Assembly: GCA_045640905.1 (NCBI GenBank)
Contig: JAZUFW010000087.1
Span: 7,835 to 71,834, forward strand
Direction of reading: 5' to 3'
Length of the DNA: 64,000 bases
From: JAILLW01 sp045640905
Lineage (GTDB): Bacteria > Bacillota > Clostridia > Lachnospirales > Lachnospiraceae
Shown piece after piece: positions 52,961-61,670 of this stretch (its first letter is position 1; every line of letters begins with the position of its first letter). The notes under the pieces are model-generated. The model searched no databases, was not told where the DNA came from, and saw nothing but the letters and a program-made list of their open reading frames with translations. A program made the position numbers and the translations under genes.

Positions 52961-53440
52961 TTACCCTTTTTCTTTATGCAAAACATGCCCCAGTATTTGT
53001 TTCTTTTGAATAAACGGGTAATCCCACATTCTGGAGTCCTTACTGTTTTCTCGATTGTCTCCCAAAACAAAGTATTCTCCCTCAGGGACATCATACACAT
53101 CCTGATAATAAGCCTTTGTTACTCCGTGCGCGTATGCCTCAGTCTGTTTTTCACCGTTAACATAGACATATCCGTCCGCAATCTTTATATGATCCCCGGG
53201 TAAACCTATCAAACGTTTGCAATACACAACTCCCTCTCTGTCGTATATGATGATATCTCCACGTTCCGGAGCCGAAAAAAGGTAACTGACCTTGCAATAC
53301 GGATATTTTTTTCCTACCGAAAGTGTAGGTTCCATGGATGCGCTCGGAATAAATGACATTCCGATTATTGAAAATGCCGCTCCGAAGGTAACCAAAAAAA
53401 TCAAAACATATGATAAAAATTCTTTGTATTTGTTTTCCAT
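52961..53440 (-). CDS. lepB: Signal peptidase I
   Basis: 159-residue type I signal peptidase, which removes signal peptides on the outer face of the membrane. One N-terminal membrane segment (about 10-30), catalytic Ser35 in PSASMEPT, catalytic Lys74 in YCKRLIGLPGD, and GDNRENSKDSR near the end. It starts one base after the stop of the small membrane protein gene, with AAGAGG before its ATG. Confidence 0.95.
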   Translation of the reverse strand: MENKYKEFLSYVLIFLVTFGAAFSIIGMSFIPSASMEPTLSVGKKYPYCKVSYLFSAPERGDIIIYDREGVVYCKRLIGLPGDHIKIADGYVYVNGEKQTEAYAHGVTKAYYQDVYDVPEGEYFVLGDNRENSKDSRMWDYPFIQKKQILGHVLHKEKG

Positions 53441-53441
53441 A

Positions 53442-53726
53442 TTAACCTCTTAAAATAAAAATGATTGCAAAAAAGGAAATCATAAAGAAATATCCCGATA
53501 AAGATTCTTTAAACATGGTTTTCGAATCGGCCTTTTTATCAAAATATGCTGCCAGGAATATTGCCAAAGCCACCGCAAACATTACGTAAGCAACAGCATA
53601 AACAGAATTGAATGTCGCCAGCAAATCTTTTCTTCTGTGGTACTCGAATATGACTACCGCCAGGCAGGAAATGAAACTTACAATATGAAATACTGTATTT
53701 GATAATATCTTTCTTAAAACACTCAT
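53442..53726 (-). CDS. Small membrane protein, unknown
   Basis: About 94 residues with three predicted membrane segments (roughly 9-27, 41-62, 74-93 of this start) and a short basic loop. I chose the ATG at 53726, preceded by GGAGACC, over a GTG at 53780 without a ribosome site. Directly upstream of lepB. No known family recognised; a role in the secretion setting is only suggested by position. Confidence 0.65.
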   Translation of the reverse strand: MSVLRKILSNTVFHIVSFISCLAVVIFEYHRRKDLLATFNSVYAVAYVMFAVALAIFLAAYFDKKADSKTMFKESLSGYFFMISFFAIIFILRG

Positions 53727-53814
53727 ACTTGGTCTCCGAATAATACAATCTGTTTTTCTGAGTAGTTTTTCACTAACCACTGTCCTTATTGTATCATAAT
53801 TTGAAAAAAAAATA

Positions 53815-53843
53815 TTTTCACATGAAGAAAAATGCTATATAAT
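53815..53843 (+). promoter_or_regulatory. Probable promoter of the F420-ligase-like gene
   Basis: TTTTCA (53815-53820), 17-base spacer, perfect TATAAT (53838-53843), about 70 bases before the start codon at 53916. Confidence 0.6.
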
Positions 53844-53915
53844 ACTTTTCGGTGATTTGTTGGAAATGCAATAAGAACAAGCTTATTGTTTGGTAAATAT
53901 TATGGAGGAACAAAA

Positions 53916-55112
53916 ATGGCAAGTGAACGTAGAGTAGGTACAGTATCCAGAGGTATCCGTTGCCCTATTATTCGTCAGGGTGATGACTTATCCGAGATAG
54001 TAACAGACAGCGTATTGGAAGCTGCCCAGGCAGAAGGTTTTGAATTAAGAGATCGTGACGTTATCTCTATTACGGAATCTATTGTTGCAAGAGCCCAGGG
54101 TAACTACTGCAGTGTAGATGATATCGCTGCCGATGTGAGAGCAAAGCTCGGTGGAGAAACAGTAGGTGTTATTTTCCCTATCCTTTCCAGAAACCGTTTT
54201 GCTATTTGTTTAAAAGGTATCGCATTGGGTTGTAAGAAGATAGTTCTTATGCTTTCTTACCCTTCCGATGAAGTAGGAAACCAGTTGGTTTCAATCGACA
54301 AGATCGACGAAGCCGGAGTTAACCCTTACAGCGATGTTCTTTCTTTGGAAAAATACAGAGAACTTTTCGGTTACGAAAAGCATGAGTTCACAGGCGTTGA
54401 TTATGTAGAATACTACAGCGACTTAATTAAGGAAACAGGATGCGATGTTGAAATCGTATTTGCAAATCAGGCAAAAGCCATCCTTAACTATACCGACAAG
54501 GTAATTAACTGTGATATTCATACACGTGCACGTACAAAGAGAATTCTTAAAGAAGCCGGTGCAAAACTCGTATTCGGACTTGACGATATTATGACACAGC
54601 CCATTAACGGAAGCGGTTGTAACGAAAAATACGGTCTTTTGGGATCAAACAAATCAACAGAAGATCAGGTTAAACTCTTCCCCAGAGAGTGCAAAGAATT
54701 GGTATTGCAGATTCAGGCCAACATTCTTCGCGCTACAGGCAAACATGTTGAAGTAATGGTATACGGCGACGGAGCATTCAAAGATCCTAAGGGAAAGATT
54801 TGGGAACTTGCAGATCCTGTTGTATCTCCTGCTCATACAGACGGACTTATCGGTACTCCCAATGAGTTAAAGCTTAAGTACCTTGCAGATAACGATTTCG
54901 CAGAATTGTCCGGTGAAGCATTGAAAGAAGCTATTTCTCAGAGTATTCGTGAAAAGGATGCAAACTTGGTCGGAAAGATGGCTTCCGAAGGGACAACTCC
55001 CAGACAGCTTACAGACCTTATCGGTTCACTGTGTGACCTGACATCAGGTTCAGGTGATAAGGGTACTCCCGTTGTATTGGTTCAGGGATACTTCGATAAC
55101 TATACAAACTAA
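53916..55112 (+). CDS. Coenzyme F420-0:L-glutamate ligase-like (CofE-like) protein
   Basis: 398 residues. The N-terminal part resembles the CofE/FbiB fold: ISITESIVARAQGNYCSVDDIAADVRAKLG. The C-terminal part (YGDGAFKDPKGKIWELADP, SPAHTDGLIGTPNELK) is conserved among Firmicutes homologues. CofE adds glutamate to coenzyme F420, but Lachnospiraceae are not known to make F420, so the true substrate is unknown. I chose the ATG at 53916, with GGAGG upstream, over a TTG at 53886. Single-gene unit on the plus strand with its own terminator; a flavin reductase lies opposite. Confidence 0.82.
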   Translation: MASERRVGTVSRGIRCPIIRQGDDLSEIVTDSVLEAAQAEGFELRDRDVISITESIVARAQGNYCSVDDIAADVRAKLGGETVGVIFPILSRNRFAICLKGIALGCKKIVLMLSYPSDEVGNQLVSIDKIDEAGVNPYSDVLSLEKYRELFGYEKHEFTGVDYVEYYSDLIKETGCDVEIVFANQAKAILNYTDKVINCDIHTRARTKRILKEAGAKLVFGLDDIMTQPINGSGCNEKYGLLGSNKSTEDQVKLFPRECKELVLQIQANILRATGKHVEVMVYGDGAFKDPKGKIWELADPVVSPAHTDGLIGTPNELKLKYLADNDFAELSGEALKEAISQSIREKDANLVGKMASEGTTPRQLTDLIGSLCDLTSGSGDKGTPVVLVQGYFDNYTN

Positions 55113-55123
55113 AAAAGCATTTC

Positions 55124-55158
55124 AAAAGGCTGTGGAATAATAATCCACAGCCTTTTTT
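55124..55158 (+). terminator. Intrinsic terminator after the CofE-like gene
   Basis: Stem AAAAGGCTGTGGA (55124-55136) with its complement (55144-55156), seven-base loop, with T to 55158. The A run before it would also let it work for the minus-strand flavin reductase that ends at 55172. Confidence 0.92.
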
Positions 55159-55171
55159 GTTTGCTCACAAT

Positions 55172-55732
55172 TTACTTTTTTACCGAATATCCAAACTTGC
55201 CGATTTTCTCTCCCAGCTCAAAATACTCGCCATGAGAATAAACCATCAATCCCGAATCATTCAAATTGAACTTCCCGTTTTCGTCTAAGTATTCTTCACT
55301 GACATCAACCGCTACCACCTGTGCTATGAACATGTCATGTGAGCCGAGTTCAATAACTTCTTTAACTTGGCATTCCAAGCTTAACGGACTCTCTCCGATA
55401 ATCGGACACTTTATCTTCGAAGCACTCATGGGTGTCAGGTGCATTTCTTTGAATTTGTCAATGTCACGACCGGACTTTACACCGCAATAATCCGTAGCAT
55501 ATGTCAGATCCTTTGTCGTCAGATTAATGGCAAATTCGCCTGTTTCCTTGATAATGTCGTATGAATATCTTTCCTTACGTACGGAAATCGAAACCATAAC
55601 CGGATCAGAGCAGACAGTTCCTGCCCAGGCAACCGTAATAATATTCGGTCGTTCTCCCTCACGGGCACAACTAATCATTACAGCCGGCAGAGGATAAAGC
55701 ATGTTTCCGCTTTTCCAAACCTGTTTTTTCAT
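55172..55732 (-). CDS. Flavin reductase-like (flavoredoxin) protein
   Basis: 186-residue FMN-binding split-barrel protein: PLPAVMISCARE near the start, NIITVAWAGTVCSDP, VSISVRKERYSYD, GEFAINL. The family includes flavin reductases, flavoredoxins and FMN-dependent electron carriers. No partner oxygenase is present, in keeping with an anaerobe. AAGGAG precedes the ATG. It starts 12 bases after the symporter gene, so is co-transcribed with it. Confidence 0.9.
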   Translation of the reverse strand: MKKQVWKSGNMLYPLPAVMISCAREGERPNIITVAWAGTVCSDPVMVSISVRKERYSYDIIKETGEFAINLTTKDLTYATDYCGVKSGRDIDKFKEMHLTPMSASKIKCPIIGESPLSLECQVKEVIELGSHDMFIAQVVAVDVSEEYLDENGKFNLNDSGLMVYSHGEYFELGEKIGKFGYSVKK

Positions 55733-55744
55733 ATATCAAACTCC

Positions 55745-57097
55745 TTATAAGCTTAAAAAGAACGGTGTAATCAATATAAGTAACATAAATATCGGGCAGA
55801 GTACCAATATCATTATTTTGTACATCTTCTTTGATGAAAATTTGGATGCGCTTGAATACACTTCATCTTCAATATACTTTGTCTTAACAACATATCCTAT
55901 CAGTATGCACGTTAAGAATGCAACGATCGGCATTAATACATTGTTTGAAATGAAATCGTAAAAATCCAGGAACTGATAACCGAACAGCGTAAAGTCTGAC
56001 CACGAGCTGTACCCGAGAACGGATGTCATTCCCAAAAGCATCAATACAACAAAACATACTATTGTTGAAAACATTCTGGATTTACTGAATTTCTCCATAA
56101 CAATGGAAACCATCGTTTCAAAAAGGGAAATGGAAGATGTTAAAGCCGCCAACGCAACCAAAACGAAGAACGCTATACCAATAATCTGTCCACCCTTCAT
56201 GGAATCAAATACTTTGGGAAGAGTAATGAACATCAATCCCGGACCTGAGTTTAAAGCACTCTTTTCTCCTCCCGAAAACGCAAATACCGCAGGAATAATA
56301 ATCAATCCGGCAAGAAAGGCTATAGCCGTATCGAACACTTCAATTCTTCTGACAGCGCCTTCAAGCGAATCTTCCTTACGCATATAAGAACCGTATGTAA
56401 CCAATATACCCATGGCTATTGACAGAGAATAAAACAACTGACCGGTAGCCGCAATGATTGTTTTCATCACAAAAGAAAGCGATAATTCATCAAACGAAGG
56501 CAAAATGTAATATGCCACGCCCTTCATGGCTCCCGGAACCGTTAATGTGTATACCGCTATTCCTATGGTAATAACAATCAAAACAGGCATAAGTATTTTG
56601 CTGATACTTTCTATGCCCTTTTGTACGCCAAGTAAAACTACGATTGCCGTTAACACAGCAAAGATAATGAAAAACAACGTGGGTGAACCGCTGTTTGAAA
56701 TAAAGTTCGAAAAGAAATTGTCATCAGTAGCAGCACTTCCGCTTCCTGAAATAAAAACATACAGATACTTAAGTACCCATCCACCGATAACGCAATAATA
56801 CGGAGTAATGATAAACGGAACAACAGCACTGACCGGTCCCAGAAAAGCAAAACGTTTATCTATATCCTTGTATGCCCCTATTACAGACTTTCCGGTTTTT
56901 CTGCCGATAGTTATTTCTGTCAGCATTAACGAAAATCCAAATGTTACGGCCAGAATAATATAAACCAGGAGGAAGAAGCCCCCTCCGTATTTAGCCGCCA
57001 AATATGGAAATCTCCATATGTTTCCCAATCCGACCGCAGATCCGGCTGCAGCCATAATAAAGCCTAATCGGCTTCCGAAACTTTCTTTTTTGTTCAT
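55745..57097 (-). CDS. Sodium-dependent transporter of the NSS family
   Basis: 450-residue LeuT-type symporter with 11-12 membrane segments. Hallmark in segment 1: GSAVGLGNIWRFPYL (sodium site), preceded by GSRLGFIMAAA. It imports an amino acid or related molecule with Na+; the substrate is unknown. TTTTGGAGG precedes the ATG. Confidence 0.93.
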   Translation of the reverse strand: MNKKESFGSRLGFIMAAAGSAVGLGNIWRFPYLAAKYGGGFFLLVYIILAVTFGFSLMLTEITIGRKTGKSVIGAYKDIDKRFAFLGPVSAVVPFIITPYYCVIGGWVLKYLYVFISGSGSAATDDNFFSNFISNSGSPTLFFIIFAVLTAIVVLLGVQKGIESISKILMPVLIVITIGIAVYTLTVPGAMKGVAYYILPSFDELSLSFVMKTIIAATGQLFYSLSIAMGILVTYGSYMRKEDSLEGAVRRIEVFDTAIAFLAGLIIIPAVFAFSGGEKSALNSGPGLMFITLPKVFDSMKGGQIIGIAFFVLVALAALTSSISLFETMVSIVMEKFSKSRMFSTIVCFVVLMLLGMTSVLGYSSWSDFTLFGYQFLDFYDFISNNVLMPIVAFLTCILIGYVVKTKYIEDEVYSSASKFSSKKMYKIMILVLCPIFMLLILITPFFLSL

Positions 57098-57160
57098 AAC
57101 CCGCCTCCAAAAAATTCTATACGCGTTCTATAATACCACATCACTTCTGTTTATGGTAAT

Positions 57161-58148
57161 CTACACCAAATCGCAGGTTAATACAGCGTTTCCGATACCT
57201 TCTGCTGTTACCGTCAGCACCGCATTTCCGCAGTTATAACCGCTTCGCAATACTGCCTGCGCACGGCCGTGATAGGTATTTGTTTCATCATCGGCCTGTT
57301 TTCATAGCCTTCATATGTCCAATTCTTCAAAACCGCGGGGAATCCCCACATACTGCAGATTTCAACTTTTCCGAAATTATCAGGATGTTTCGAATACAGG
57401 AAAGTATCATTGTTTCCCCAAACAACACTTCTGTATTGACCCTGAGGCATTATATGACCTGTGATATCGAAATCTGCATCATTCGCAGTCCTCCACGGAT
57501 AGAATGAGGTATTATAAGGCATAACTGCCCAAGGACCTTCCTCAACAAGCAGATCGTCTTTATCTACATACACTGCCTTTCCTATTCCGGCTTCGCCCAA
57601 ATAATCCCACGCCGTCCAGGTAAAGTCTCCTAAAACATAAGGTAATTTTTCTACCATCGGCCATCTGAATCCTATTTCCTTCGGGAAGTTCTCCGAACCC
57701 ATCATTACTCTGTCGGGGAACATCTCGTGATCCTTTTCATATCCGTCCTCGTAGTAGTTATACCCGACTATATCCAATCCGTTGGTAAACGGTTCGGTAA
57801 CTCTTTCCCAAAGGTCCGAATCTGCTTTTTCGGCAGCGTTTTGTGACTGATCTCTATCCTTAATCAACATATCATCAAGTCCGCACCACATAGAGCATAT
57901 TCCGTTACTTATGGGACGCGTTCCGTCTGTTTGACGTATGGCATCAACTAATCGTGTTGCCAATGAATAACCATTATTCAAACCGCCTCTTTCCGGAATT
58001 TCATTTCCGGTAGACCATATAATAACCGAAGGATGTGTCCTGTCTCTGCGAATAAACGCATCCAAATCCTTTTCCCAACATTCATCAAAATATCTACTGT
58101 AATCTCCGCTTCTTTTTGCCATTCCTTATCCAAATTGATTTTTTGCAT
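57161..58148 (-). pseudogene. Decayed GH2 glycoside hydrolase (beta-galactosidase type) with two internal deletions
   Basis: A GH2 gene reduced to pieces. The 5' end has a GGGAGG ribosome site and the start MQKINLDKEWQ (ATG at 58148), but the frame then changes at about 58115 and continues as AKRSGDYSRYFDE, the beginning of the GH2 catalytic domain, so the whole sugar-binding front domains are missing. The catalytic part keeps both Glu residues (IIWSTGNEIPER and MMGSENFP). Near 57298 the frame shifts again, to ETNTYHGRAQAVLRSG and on to a TAG at 57161, which is the C-terminal domain of such enzymes. The catalytic stretch 57214-58122 is open but cannot make a whole enzyme. Confidence 0.85.
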
Positions 58149-58185
58149 GAAAGATACCTCCCAAAAACACTGCACTAATATTCAT

Positions 58186-58274
58186 GCAAGCATGATGATG
58201 CTTGCCGGCTTAAGCAATCGAATCGGATGCTTCCTACTCGATTATTGCCTCCACACATTTCGCTCTCTTTTGCA
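58186..58274 (-). repeat. Structured repeat element, copy B
   Basis: Minus strand begins TGCAAAAGAGAGCG immediately after the stop of the CAT-like gene, then AATCGAGTAGG (complement of 58233-58243) in an imperfect hairpin, then a second hairpin GCAAGCAT/ATGCTTGC (58186-58193, 58198-58205). Same order of parts as the copy at 43601-43721. Confidence 0.6.
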
Positions 58275-58994
58275 TCAAAAAATGTCGTGACCGCTAACCA
58301 GTTTCTTTATATTTTCATCCACGTTTTCGTAAAACTTTGCTATTTGAAAGCCGTCTACCAATCCATGGTGAACCATTACGGTAACGGGCATCATAAGTCT
58401 TCCTCTAAAATCTTCTTCAAATTTACCCCAGCTAAAGCGAGGATTGGAATCAAAACTGTCTCCCCACGGATGAATGCAATCGGTATAATGAATCCAAGGA
58501 ACACTTGTAGGAAAATAGAACGCTTCGATTTCCGAATCCTCATCCAAAGTACCGTTCTTTCTGGCTTCCGTTTGGTTTTTTAAGGCTTCGTCTATATACT
58601 CTTTCCAAGGCATATGATGATAATTGGTACAATAACAGTACATCTCATCCTTGGTAGATTCGGTATTGGAAGTAGGACTTTCTTCGTACTCGCGAATCTC
58701 CAAATCCTTAAGCGGCCCTTCTGTGGGAGTCTTTGAATGTTCAGGACTTTTTCTTTCCTCTTTTGTAACCCTGTGGAGTCTTTGTCGAAACTGGGGAATA
58801 CTGTCAGCAGAAAGCGCCACTATGTGCATAAATGTAAGAAAAAAGGAACATCCTTCTTTTTTACAAAAATCCTTTAGCAAAGTAACATCCACATTTGCCG
58901 TCAGTCCTGTCTGGCAACTTTTTAGGGACATAAAATATTCAAGATGAGCTTTTCTCTTGTAAGTATCAAGGTCAATTATTTTATATTTGATCAT
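58275..58994 (-). CDS. Chloramphenicol acetyltransferase-like (CatA family) acyltransferase
   Basis: 239-residue protein of the trimeric CAT type, which uses acetyl-CoA. The active-site motif MVHHGLVDGFQ (catalytic His near 209-210, and Asp) is intact, and FLTFMHIVAL, SVPWIHYTD and NPRFSWGKF fit the family. Many chromosomal relatives are not resistance enzymes, so the substrate is open. The ribosome site before the ATG at 58994 is weak. Its coding ends exactly at the repeat element. Confidence 0.85.
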   Translation of the reverse strand: MIKYKIIDLDTYKRKAHLEYFMSLKSCQTGLTANVDVTLLKDFCKKEGCSFFLTFMHIVALSADSIPQFRQRLHRVTKEERKSPEHSKTPTEGPLKDLEIREYEESPTSNTESTKDEMYCYCTNYHHMPWKEYIDEALKNQTEARKNGTLDEDSEIEAFYFPTSVPWIHYTDCIHPWGDSFDSNPRFSWGKFEEDFRGRLMMPVTVMVHHGLVDGFQIAKFYENVDENIKKLVSGHDIF

Positions 58995-59053
58995 AAGATT
59001 TTGGACAGTCCTTTCTTCCTTTCTATTCTATACTATATTATATCAAACTAATA

Positions 59054-59082
59054 TTGTAATAAAGTGCCGTGTTAATTATAAT
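59054..59082 (+). promoter_or_regulatory. Probable promoter of the small membrane protein gene
   Basis: TTGTAA (59054-59059), 17-base spacer, perfect TATAAT (59077-59082). Confidence 0.65.
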
Positions 59083-59093
59083 AAGGGGGTTTA

Positions 59094-59141
59094 ATGAACA
59101 GATTGGAGATTCATTTCGAAACAGATTGGAGATTAGTATGA
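59094..59141 (+). CDS. Candidate 15-residue leader peptide
   Basis: Short frame MNRLEIHFETDWRLV with a strong AAGGGGG ribosome site, whose TGA overlaps the ATG of the next gene (ATGA). The segment contains a direct repeat of ACAGATTGGAGATT (59099-59112 and 59121-59134); the second copy supplies the GGAG ribosome site of the downstream gene. Translation of one probably couples to the other. No evidence that the peptide itself is functional. Confidence 0.45.
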   Translation: MNRLEIHFETDWRLV

Positions 59142-59746
59142 AAAAAGATGTCCGGTATGAAGAACAGTTTATTTTTTCAATAGACAGAATGCGTCGTCAC
59201 GTCAATGACTTTGTGATGATTATCCCTTTTGTACTTGCCATTCTTTTTACAATCATCGGAGCACCTATTATTATTGTGCTTTGTAACATTCCCATATGGG
59301 CATGTCCGATTCTGATAATCGTGCCTATTCCTCTTGTAGCACTCATTTTCCTGATTAGAAAAAGGATTATCATAAACCGCTTCTTAAGTGTTACAGATGT
59401 AAGCAACAAAGTAGACCTGACAGATATTCAATCAACAGATTTGGAAGCTCTTGCAGATGACGAGATTTTCATGTTCAAATGTTCCGACTACATGGTAAAG
59501 GTTCTGTACAACTGGCTCTACTCCATGGGCGTAATCAAAGACACAAAGCTTCATCTGTATAAAGTTTTTTACGATAACCACGCACCGCAGTATCTGGCGA
59601 TTCGTAAAGCGGATCTCACTATTCCTGCCGAAGTCATGGACAGATTCAACGAAGAGACCTTCATGTGCCTTCACCTTTCCGACATGACGCCAAACGGAAA
59701 ATCAGTCAATGTGAAGGTTTATGAAAGAGTAACCAAAAAATATTAA
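59138..59746 (+). CDS. Two-helix membrane protein, unknown
   Basis: 202 residues from the ATG at 59138. Two closely spaced hydrophobic segments at about 25-47 and 52-70 form a hairpin in the membrane; the remaining 130 residues are soluble and cytosolic if the basic RKRIIINR stretch faces in. The soluble part has regular beta-rich text (LHLYKVFYDN, YLAIRKADLTIP, VNVKVYERV). No family recognised. A longer reading from 59069 is possible but lacks a ribosome site and would overlap the promoter -10. Confidence 0.7.
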   Translation: MKKDVRYEEQFIFSIDRMRRHVNDFVMIIPFVLAILFTIIGAPIIIVLCNIPIWACPILIIVPIPLVALIFLIRKRIIINRFLSVTDVSNKVDLTDIQSTDLEALADDEIFMFKCSDYMVKVLYNWLYSMGVIKDTKLHLYKVFYDNHAPQYLAIRKADLTIPAEVMDRFNEETFMCLHLSDMTPNGKSVNVKVYERVTKKY

Positions 59747-59855
59747 ACCTGTGACACAGAATAACTCAAAAAACCTTCTTTCTTGGCACTCCTATGTCTT
59801 TTTTCACGTCATCCCATGTCGTTGTAATATTCAAATGCCGCCAAAGTATTTTTCG

Positions 59856-61670
59856 TCAGTGCTCTGCATATTTCAATGCCTGCGCCGTCCACATCGCATA
59901 ATATATTCCTTTTTGCTCCAAAAGAGAGTCATGTGTTCCATTCTCAACCACACTGCCCTCTTTCATCACGTAAATGCGGTCTGCGCGCCGTGTCGTTGAC
60001 AGACGATGCGAAATAAATACAACATTGCGGTCTTCCGACATTTCCTGCATAGCCCTGTTCAGTTCAAACTCGGCAATCGGATCCAATGCCGAAGAAGGTT
60101 CGTCCATCAGCATCATTTTCGACGGACGGAAAAAGGTTCTCGCAATCGCAAGTTTCTGTTCTTCTCCACCTGACAACTCCGTTCCGCCGTCATCAAATTC
60201 ATTGGTAATCTCTGTGTTCAATCCCTTAGGCAGTGTACAAAGCTTCTCGAAAAAACCACTTTTTTTCAGTGCATTTGTTACCTCTTTTTCATCCCCGGAT
60301 TGCTTCACATCCATAATTACATTCTGCTCCAATGTAGTTGCATACACCTGGAAATCCTGAAATACAACACCAATGTAATCACGGTATTCCTGCAAATCAT
60401 AGTCTCGGATATCCGTACCATCGAGCGTAATTATTCCTTCGCAAGGATCATATAAACGCAGCAACAGCTTAATGAGTGTTGATTTTCCCGCACCGTTATA
60501 ACCGACCAATGCAATCTTCTCACCCGGTTGAATAGACAGATTAACCTTATTTAATATCATTACATTTGAATCATACCCAAAAGAAACGTCTCTGCATTCT
60601 ATGACAGCCGGTACTTTCGGAACTTCCCGCTTCTTAACGCTCTGTATAGAAGGCTCCGTTTCCAGAAATTTACGAATCTTCTCGATATACAGACTTGTTT
60701 CTACCGCATATGGTCCCAAATCGGAGATGGTACTGAGTCCTCTTCGAAGTCCTGCCGCCGAATTATATAAAACAACCACTTGACTGAATGAAATAACTTG
60801 AAATACGGAAGCTCGAATAATGAGATACAAAACATACACAATATCCAAGAGAAATTCCGAAGCAAGATATTTGGCTGAGAAATTCAGTAAAAACTTTTTG
60901 AACGCATTTCTTTTGTATAACGCCGCAAGGGAGTCTTCCACTTCGTCGAACTCACTGTGGAACGCCTCAACAACCTTCTTGTTTTGGCGAATTTCCTCCG
61001 CATAATCCTTTAAATAGAAAAGGCGACGTATATAATCCCTTTTCCTCTCCAATGGCACCGATTCCGTGCGTATCTTATATTGCAACTTGTTTGAAAGATT
61101 GGAAAATAAGGTACGAAAAACAAAAGAAATAAATACAAATACTACCGAAAGCACATCCTGCGTAATGAAAAATAAACCATAACATAAAAGCATGGTTATG
61201 CTTCCGAATATCATGCGTACAAGCTGTTCTGCACGTTCGATTGCTTTGTCTGCTTCCGAAACAACAAGACAATAATCGTTGTAATACTCCGGATTGTCAT
61301 AATTGGCCAAATCCACATTCTTAGCTTTTTCATACAACTTATTTTTAATGGCCTGTCGCGCCAAAGGAAGATATTTTTGCTTTATCTTCTGCTCATACAG
61401 AGAACTTATTCCTGCTGCCGCAAAATCAAGCAACAGAAAAAGTGCAATCACTTTTATCACAAGTGAATACGGTTTATGATTTTCAATTGCATCCAAAATC
61501 GTGTATACGCAAATCGTCTGCTCTAAAAAATTAATCAGATTATGTCGTATCGCCTCGATAATAATGCTGATTCCGTAGACCGGGGTGGGGCCGAACAGGT
61601 TTTTCAGGGCATAGATATTGTTTGACCAGATGTGAGAGTTGCTATGCGCATTCTTGTTCTTTCCGCTCAT
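59856..61670 (-). CDS. ABC exporter half-transporter (second pair, gene 2)
   Basis: 604 residues: membrane domain (about 1-330) then ATPase with Walker A GYNGAGKST, signature ELSGGEEQK, Walker B MMLMDEPSSALD and switch His in VVFISHRLST. All catalytic residues are present. The fold and the LSGGE-type signature resemble peptide and lipid exporters linked to natural-product loci. It overlaps the partner gene by four bases. Cargo unknown. Confidence 0.92.
   Translation of the reverse strand: MSGKNKNAHSNSHIWSNNIYALKNLFGPTPVYGISIIIEAIRHNLINFLEQTICVYTILDAIENHKPYSLVIKVIALFLLLDFAAAGISSLYEQKIKQKYLPLARQAIKNKLYEKAKNVDLANYDNPEYYNDYCLVVSEADKAIERAEQLVRMIFGSITMLLCYGLFFITQDVLSVVFVFISFVFRTLFSNLSNKLQYKIRTESVPLERKRDYIRRLFYLKDYAEEIRQNKKVVEAFHSEFDEVEDSLAALYKRNAFKKFLLNFSAKYLASEFLLDIVYVLYLIIRASVFQVISFSQVVVLYNSAAGLRRGLSTISDLGPYAVETSLYIEKIRKFLETEPSIQSVKKREVPKVPAVIECRDVSFGYDSNVMILNKVNLSIQPGEKIALVGYNGAGKSTLIKLLLRLYDPCEGIITLDGTDIRDYDLQEYRDYIGVVFQDFQVYATTLEQNVIMDVKQSGDEKEVTNALKKSGFFEKLCTLPKGLNTEITNEFDDGGTELSGGEEQKLAIARTFFRPSKMMLMDEPSSALDPIAEFELNRAMQEMSEDRNVVFISHRLSTTRRADRIYVMKEGSVVENGTHDSLLEQKGIYYAMWTAQALKYAEH

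Noticed and set aside
57978..58175. 65-residue frame at the start of the GH2 remnant, taken as a separate gene
   Set aside because: Its first 11 codons from the internal ATG are the GH2 start; the rest is out-of-frame reading of the catalytic domain, so it belongs to the pseudogene.
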